Below, in pieces: positions 53,301 to 56,901 of a stretch of 56,901 bases of DNA (its first letter is position 1; every line of letters starts with the position of its first letter). A model generated the notes under the pieces. It made no database searches. It was given only the letters and a program-made list of their open reading frames with translations, and was not told the origin of the DNA. Origin of the DNA: an uncultured Clostridia bacterium (lineage in GTDB: Bacteria > Bacillota > Clostridia > TANB77 > CAG-508); NCBI GenBank assembly GCA_947589065.1, contig CANPZM010000003.1:1-56901 (forward strand), written 5' to 3'. The position numbers and the translations under genes are program-made.

Positions 53301-53343
53301 AAAAGAAAAAAGTTCTCGCTTCGCGAGAACTTTTTTCTTTTTT
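53301..53343 (+). terminator. Terminator of the 283-residue exported protein gene
   Basis: AAGAAAAAAGTTCTCGC pairs with GCGAGAACTTTTTTCTT around a very short loop; strong and bidirectional. Confidence 0.92.
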
Positions 53344-53391
53344 TAACTTTTTCTACTTATATTTAAGGTCTCAAAGAAGCGTAAAGATTTG

Positions 53392-53473
53392 TTGTCGCGA
53401 AAAATTGCTAAAGCAATTTTTCTGTGCAATGCTTTATATTATAGGAAGTTCAGAGAACTTTCCTATAATATAA
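53392..53473 (+). repeat. Interspersed hairpin repeat, copy E
   Basis: Hairpin 2 (AAAAATTGC...GCAATTTTT) and hairpin 3 (TATATTATAGGAAG...CTTTCCTATAATATA) are intact. The hairpin 1 part is reduced to a degenerate AGAAGCGTAAAGATTTGTTGTCGCG piece at about 53374-53400. Confidence 0.85.
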
Positions 53474-53522
53474 AAATGTATTTCATACTTAAATTTCTAG
53501 TTTTTATATTTTACTATCCTAC

Positions 53523-56117
53523 TTACTTTTCTAAAATGACTAATTCTCCTAAATTAGCATCAATTGTTACTTTAGATTTTGGTACTATTTTTTGTTCTAA
53601 TATCTTCTTTGCAATTAATGTCTCTAATTTTTTCTGGACAAATCTTTTTAATGGTCTCGCACCATACATAGCATCATATCCATTATCAATTAAGTATTTT
53701 TTTGCGTGATCAGTTAATTTTATTTCAATTTGCTTATCTTCTAATCTATTTGATAAATCTTTTATTAATAAATCCAAAATCTTTTCTATTTCAGATTTTC
53801 TCAATGGTTTGTATAAAATAATCTCACTTAAACGATTTAAAAATTCTGGTCTAAATGTTTGCTTTAATAAAGTATTTACTTTTTCCTCTGCTAGATTAGA
53901 AATATTTCCACTATCATCTATTCCGTCCAATATATATTCAGAGCCCAAATTTGACGTCAAAATAATAATTGTATTTTTAAAATCAACTGTTCTTCCCTGT
54001 GAATCTGTTATTCTACCATCGTCTAATACTTGAAGTAAAACATTAAAGACATCTGGATGTGCTTTTTCTATTTCATCAAACAAAATAACAGAATATGGTT
54101 TTCTTCTTACAGCTTCAGTTAATTGTCCACCTTCTTCATATCCTACATATCCTGGAGGAGCACCAATTAATCTTGAAACAGAATATTTTTCCATGTATTC
54201 AGACATATCAATCCTAACAATATTATGTTCATCATCAAATAATGCTTCAGCTAAAGCTTTTGCAAGTTCAGTTTTCCCTACTCCTGTTGGACCTAAAAAC
54301 ATAAATGAACCTATAGGTCTATTAGGATCTTGGATTCCAGCTCTTGAACGAATTATTGCTTCAGTTACTTTTGTTACAGCATCGTCCTGTCCTATTACTC
54401 TATTATGCAATATTTTATCTAAATTCAAAATTTTATCTCTTTCACTCTCTACAAGTTTTGATACAGGTATTCCTGTCCATTTTGCAATAATTCTTGTTAT
54501 TTCTTCATCTGTAACTTTTGTCCTTAATAAAGTATTTTCTTTTGACTTTTGGGCTATCTTTTCCTGTTCTTTTAATTTATTTTGAATTTCTGGTAATTTA
54601 CCATATTTCAATTCTGCTGCCTTATTTAAGTCATAGTTTCGTTCTGCCATCTCAATTTCAGAATTAACTTTTTCTAATTCTTCACGTAATTTTTGGACCT
54701 TTAAAATAGCATCCTTTTCATTGTCCCATTTAGCTTTCATTTGATTAAATTCTTCTTGCATTTCAGCAATTTCTTTTCGAATTGATTCTAATCTTTTTTG
54801 AGATAATTCATCTTTTTCCTTTTTTAAAGCAGTTTCCTCTATTTGCAATTGAGTTATTTTATGAGATATTTCATCAAGTTCTGTTGGCATTGACTGCATC
54901 TCAGTTTTTATTAATGAGCAAGCCTCATCAATTAAATCTATTGCTTTATCAGGCAAAAATCTATCCGAAATGTATCTATGTGATAAAGTAGCTGCTGCAA
55001 TTATCGCATTATCGCTAATTTCAACACCATGATAAACCTCATATCTTTCTTTAAGACCTCTTAATATAGAAATAGTATCTTCAACAGTAGGTTCATCAAC
55101 TAATACATGTTGAAAACGTCTTTCCAAAGCTGGATCTTTTTCAATATATTTTCTATATTCATTTAATGTTGTAGCTCCAATACAATGTAATTCTCCTCTT
55201 GCAAGCATTGGCTTCAAAAGATTTCCGGCATCCATAGCTCCATCAGTTTTGCCAGCACCAACAATTGTATGAAGTTCATCTATAAATAAGATTATTTTTC
55301 CATCGCTCTTCTTTACTTCTTGAAGAACTGCTTTTAACCTTTCTTCAAATTCACCTCTATATTTTGCTCCTGCAACTAAAGCACCCATATCTAAAGAAAA
55401 AATTGTACAATTTTTTAAAGCTTCTGGGACATCCCCTCTAACAATTCTTAAAGCTAATCCTTCTGCAATAGCCGTCTTTCCAACTCCAGGTTCTCCAATT
55501 AAACATGGATTATTTTTTGTTTTCCTTGAAAGAATTCTTATTACATTTCTTATTTCATCATCTCTTCCAATAACCGGATCAAGTTTTTGATTTTTTGCTA
55601 ATTGAACTAAATCTGAACCATATTTTTCTAAAACATTATATGTTTCTTCTGGATTATCTGATGTTACTCTACTACTTCCTCTTACATCAGCTAAAACTTT
55701 CAAAAACTCATTTTTAGTTACATTATATATTCTAAAAATTTCTTTTAATTTTGTATTAGCTTTATCAAACAGTGCAATCATTATGTGTTCAACAGAAATA
55801 TATTCATCCTTCATCTTTTGAGAAATTTTTTCACTATCGCTAATTACTGCATCTACATCTTGACTTACATATATTTTATCAATTTCTCGTGAAGACGTGA
55901 CTTTAGGCAATTTTTCAATTTCTTTTCTTATTTCTTCTTCAAAATTATCCGCAACATTCATTTTTTTTAAAATTTGTTTAATTAAGCTATCTTGAACAGT
56001 TATCAAAGAATATAAAATATGCACTTGCTCAATTTGTTGATTTTGATTATCAATTGCTATATTTTGTGCATTTTGAATTACTTCAATAGATTTTTGTGTT
56101 AGTTTTTCAGTATTCAA
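53523..56117 (-). CDS. clpB: ATP-dependent disaggregase ClpB
   Basis: About 864 residues: N-terminal Clp repeat domain (1-140), first AAA+ domain (Walker [14 protein letters not shown] near 200, Walker [10 protein letters not shown]), coiled-coil M domain (about 395-510, [19 protein letters not shown] and on), and second AAA+ domain ([14 protein letters not shown] near 600, sensor and C-terminal D2-small domain). The M domain marks it as ClpB, not ClpC. With DnaK it dissolves protein aggregates after stress. I prefer TTG 56117 as the start because AAAGGTGGTGAT ends four bases upstream; earlier GTG codons fall inside that site. No CIRCE or CtsR box was seen. Confidence 0.93.
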   Translation of the reverse strand: MNTEKLTQKSIEVIQNAQNIAIDNQNQQIEQVHILYSLITVQDSLIKQILKKMNVADNFEEEIRKEIEKLPKVTSSREIDKIYVSQDVDAVISDSEKISQKMKDEYISVEHIMIALFDKANTKLKEIFRIYNVTKNEFLKVLADVRGSSRVTSDNPEETYNVLEKYGSDLVQLAKNQKLDPVIGRDDEIRNVIRILSRKTKNNPCLIGEPGVGKTAIAEGLALRIVRGDVPEALKNCTIFSLDMGALVAGAKYRGEFEERLKAVLQEVKKSDGKIILFIDELHTIVGAGKTDGAMDAGNLLKPMLARGELHCIGATTLNEYRKYIEKDPALERRFQHVLVDEPTVEDTISILRGLKERYEVYHGVEISDNAIIAAATLSHRYISDRFLPDKAIDLIDEACSLIKTEMQSMPTELDEISHKITQLQIEETALKKEKDELSQKRLESIRKEIAEMQEEFNQMKAKWDNEKDAILKVQKLREELEKVNSEIEMAERNYDLNKAAELKYGKLPEIQNKLKEQEKIAQKSKENTLLRTKVTDEEITRIIAKWTGIPVSKLVESERDKILNLDKILHNRVIGQDDAVTKVTEAIIRSRAGIQDPNRPIGSFMFLGPTGVGKTELAKALAEALFDDEHNIVRIDMSEYMEKYSVSRLIGAPPGYVGYEEGGQLTEAVRRKPYSVILFDEIEKAHPDVFNVLLQVLDDGRITDSQGRTVDFKNTIIILTSNLGSEYILDGIDDSGNISNLAEEKVNTLLKQTFRPEFLNRLSEIILYKPLRKSEIEKILDLLIKDLSNRLEDKQIEIKLTDHAKKYLIDNGYDAMYGARPLKRFVQKKLETLIAKKILEQKIVPKSKVTIDANLGELVILEK

Positions 56118-56163
56118 TACTATCACCACCTTTGTTTATATTTATATAATCTACTTTTAATCT

Positions 56164-56200
56164 AAAAATCAGCACGCTCCTTTTTTAGTAGAGCGTGCTT
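56164..56200 (-). terminator. Terminator after hsp20
   Basis: AGCACGCTC pairs with GAGCGTGCT around an 11-base loop, followed by GATTTTTAG on the minus strand. It separates hsp20 from clpB, though some readthrough is possible. Confidence 0.82.
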
Positions 56201-56207
56201 GAAATTT

Positions 56208-56618
56208 TTAATCAATTTGAATATGCTTTTTATTTTCTTTTTCTGTTTCTTTTTTACTAGGAATAGTAATTGTTAAAATTCCGTTTTTAAAGTTTGCTTT
56301 AACATCTTCTTCAGTTATACCTTCTCCAACATAAAAGCTTCTTGAACATTCTCCACAATATCTTTCTCTATATACATAATTTTCTTCTTCATCTTCATCG
56401 TTAATATCTTTTTGCGTTTTTGCAGATACAATTAGATATCCTTGATCTAATTCAATATCTATTCCCTCTTTTTCAAATCCGGGAACATCAATTGTAAAAA
56501 TATAATTACCATTCTTTTCTTTAATATCTGTCTTCATAAATTTTGTATCCTTTTTTGATAACATAGAATCATCAAAAAGCTCATCAAAAAAATTTCCTCT
56601 TCTTGGTACTAACATCAT
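56208..56618 (-). CDS. Hsp20/alpha-crystallin small heat shock protein
   Basis: A 136-residue small heat shock protein. The N-terminal FFDELFDD motif is typical of clostridial Hsp20, and the alpha-crystallin domain spans about 28-120, ending in the diagnostic ANFKNGILTITIP (near 109-121). It holds unfolded proteins for refolding by ClpB-DnaK. The segment RERYCGECSRSFYVG contains a CxxC pair. ATG after AAAGGAGG. It is immediately upstream of clpB on the same strand, a sensible stress pairing. Confidence 0.93.
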   Translation of the reverse strand: MMLVPRRGNFFDELFDDSMLSKKDTKFMKTDIKEKNGNYIFTIDVPGFEKEGIDIELDQGYLIVSAKTQKDINDEDEEENYVYRERYCGECSRSFYVGEGITEEDVKANFKNGILTITIPSKKETEKENKKHIQID

Positions 56619-56710
56619 AATACATTCCTCCTTTAAATTTATGTGTTGACACCTTTATTCAAGGCTATGCACATGTGTTATATTAATAATTATTTCTTTT
56701 TACAATTGAT

Positions 56711-56739
56711 ATTATACATCTCATTTTTAGCAATGTCAA
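56711..56739 (-). promoter_or_regulatory. Promoter for hsp20
   Basis: TTGACA, 17 bases, TATAAT on the minus strand, a consensus promoter. It leaves a 5' untranslated region of about 85 bases containing CACATGTG and CCTTGAATAAAGG inverted repeats; no known heat-shock operator recognised. Confidence 0.8.
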
Positions 56740-56775
56740 TATTAGACTGCTAATTTGTTTTAAAATTTTATTTAT

Positions 56776-56901
56776 AGAACAAAAGCAGACATAATTAACA
56801 TTTTCGATATTTATAACATTTTAGAGTCCGCGTCTTTGTTCGTCCGCGAAAAATTGTATAACAATTTTTCTGTGGAATGCTTTATATTATAGGAAGTTCA
56901 G
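56776..56901 (+). repeat. Interspersed hairpin repeat, copy F (cut by window end)
   Basis: Hairpin 1 (GAACAAAAGCAGAC...GAGTCCGCGTCTTTGTTC), hairpin 2 (AAAAATTG...CAATTTTT) and the left arm of hairpin 3, up to the window end. Its last 34 bases match the first 34 of the window except for one base. Confidence 0.87.

Noticed and set aside
56619..56660. Sigma-32-like promoter (CTTGAA ... CATAAA) before hsp20
   Set aside because: Clostridia lack sigma-32, and a consensus housekeeping promoter lies just upstream.
56119..56710. CIRCE or CtsR operator for clpB or hsp20
   Set aside because: No TTAGCACTC-N9-GAGTGCTAA or tandem GGTCAAA-type site found; the inverted repeats present do not match either.

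Overview
The window is strongly AT-rich Gram-positive DNA with classic AGGAGG-type ribosome binding sites and frequent TTG starts. Many promoters have TTGNNN and TATAAT boxes 17 bases apart. It carries sporulation genes (cotJA-cotJB-cotJC, spoIIP), a T-box leader, TmcAL, and an OLE-type RNA with its membrane partner. This points to a spore-forming, probably anaerobic member of Clostridia (Bacillota). The content is mostly chromosomal housekeeping with an accessory zone on the right. No rRNA, tRNA, CRISPR array or transposase gene was seen. Both window ends lie inside copies of one interspersed repeat, so they may be assembly breakpoints.

Layout. 0-10 kb (minus strand): a broken fused spermidine-synthase-like gene, zinc-type ABC transporter parts (ATPase and binding protein, no permease), a WG-repeat membrane protein, a frameshifted DUF368 gene, nadD, tmk, metG and a large acidic orphan. 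10-15 kb: glmM, then an HD-domain gene with divergent secD and secF. 15-23 kb: tgt and queA (queuosine pathway) interleaved with a WG-repeat protein, a transglutaminase-like membrane protein and a secreted zincin, then coaE and rnhA. 23-25 kb (plus strand): tmcAL and an RluA-type pseudouridine synthase, divergent from rnhA over overlapping promoters.

25.2-26.6 kb holds the most striking element. It is a noncoding, highly structured stretch of about 635 bases with its own promoter, immediately upstream of a four-helix DUF21/CorB-like membrane protein. I read this as an OLE RNA with OapA. 26.6-42.6 kb: a 797-residue orphan, T-box-controlled thrS lacking the TGS domain, pgi, a REP-like palindrome cluster, an orphan gene, spoIIP, hisS, an MBL-fold hydrolase, a frameshifted relA/spoT, recJ, a DUF1292 gene and a PP2C phosphatase. 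42.7-44 kb: the cotJ operon.

44-53 kb is accessory: a GT51 glycosyltransferase, orphans, a zinc-ribbon membrane protein, a PF06541 protein, and three paralogous single-pass membrane proteins interrupted by a Fic toxin with a VbhA-like antitoxin. A terminator-like hairpin sits between antitoxin and toxin. 53-57 kb carries clpB and hsp20. Six same-strand copies of a modular hairpin repeat (up to about 145 bases) are spread through the window, four of them in the 44-57 kb zone.

Three conserved genes (speE-like, DUF368, relA) each carry a single inactivating lesion. This is either sequence error or gene decay, and it matters for any interpretation.
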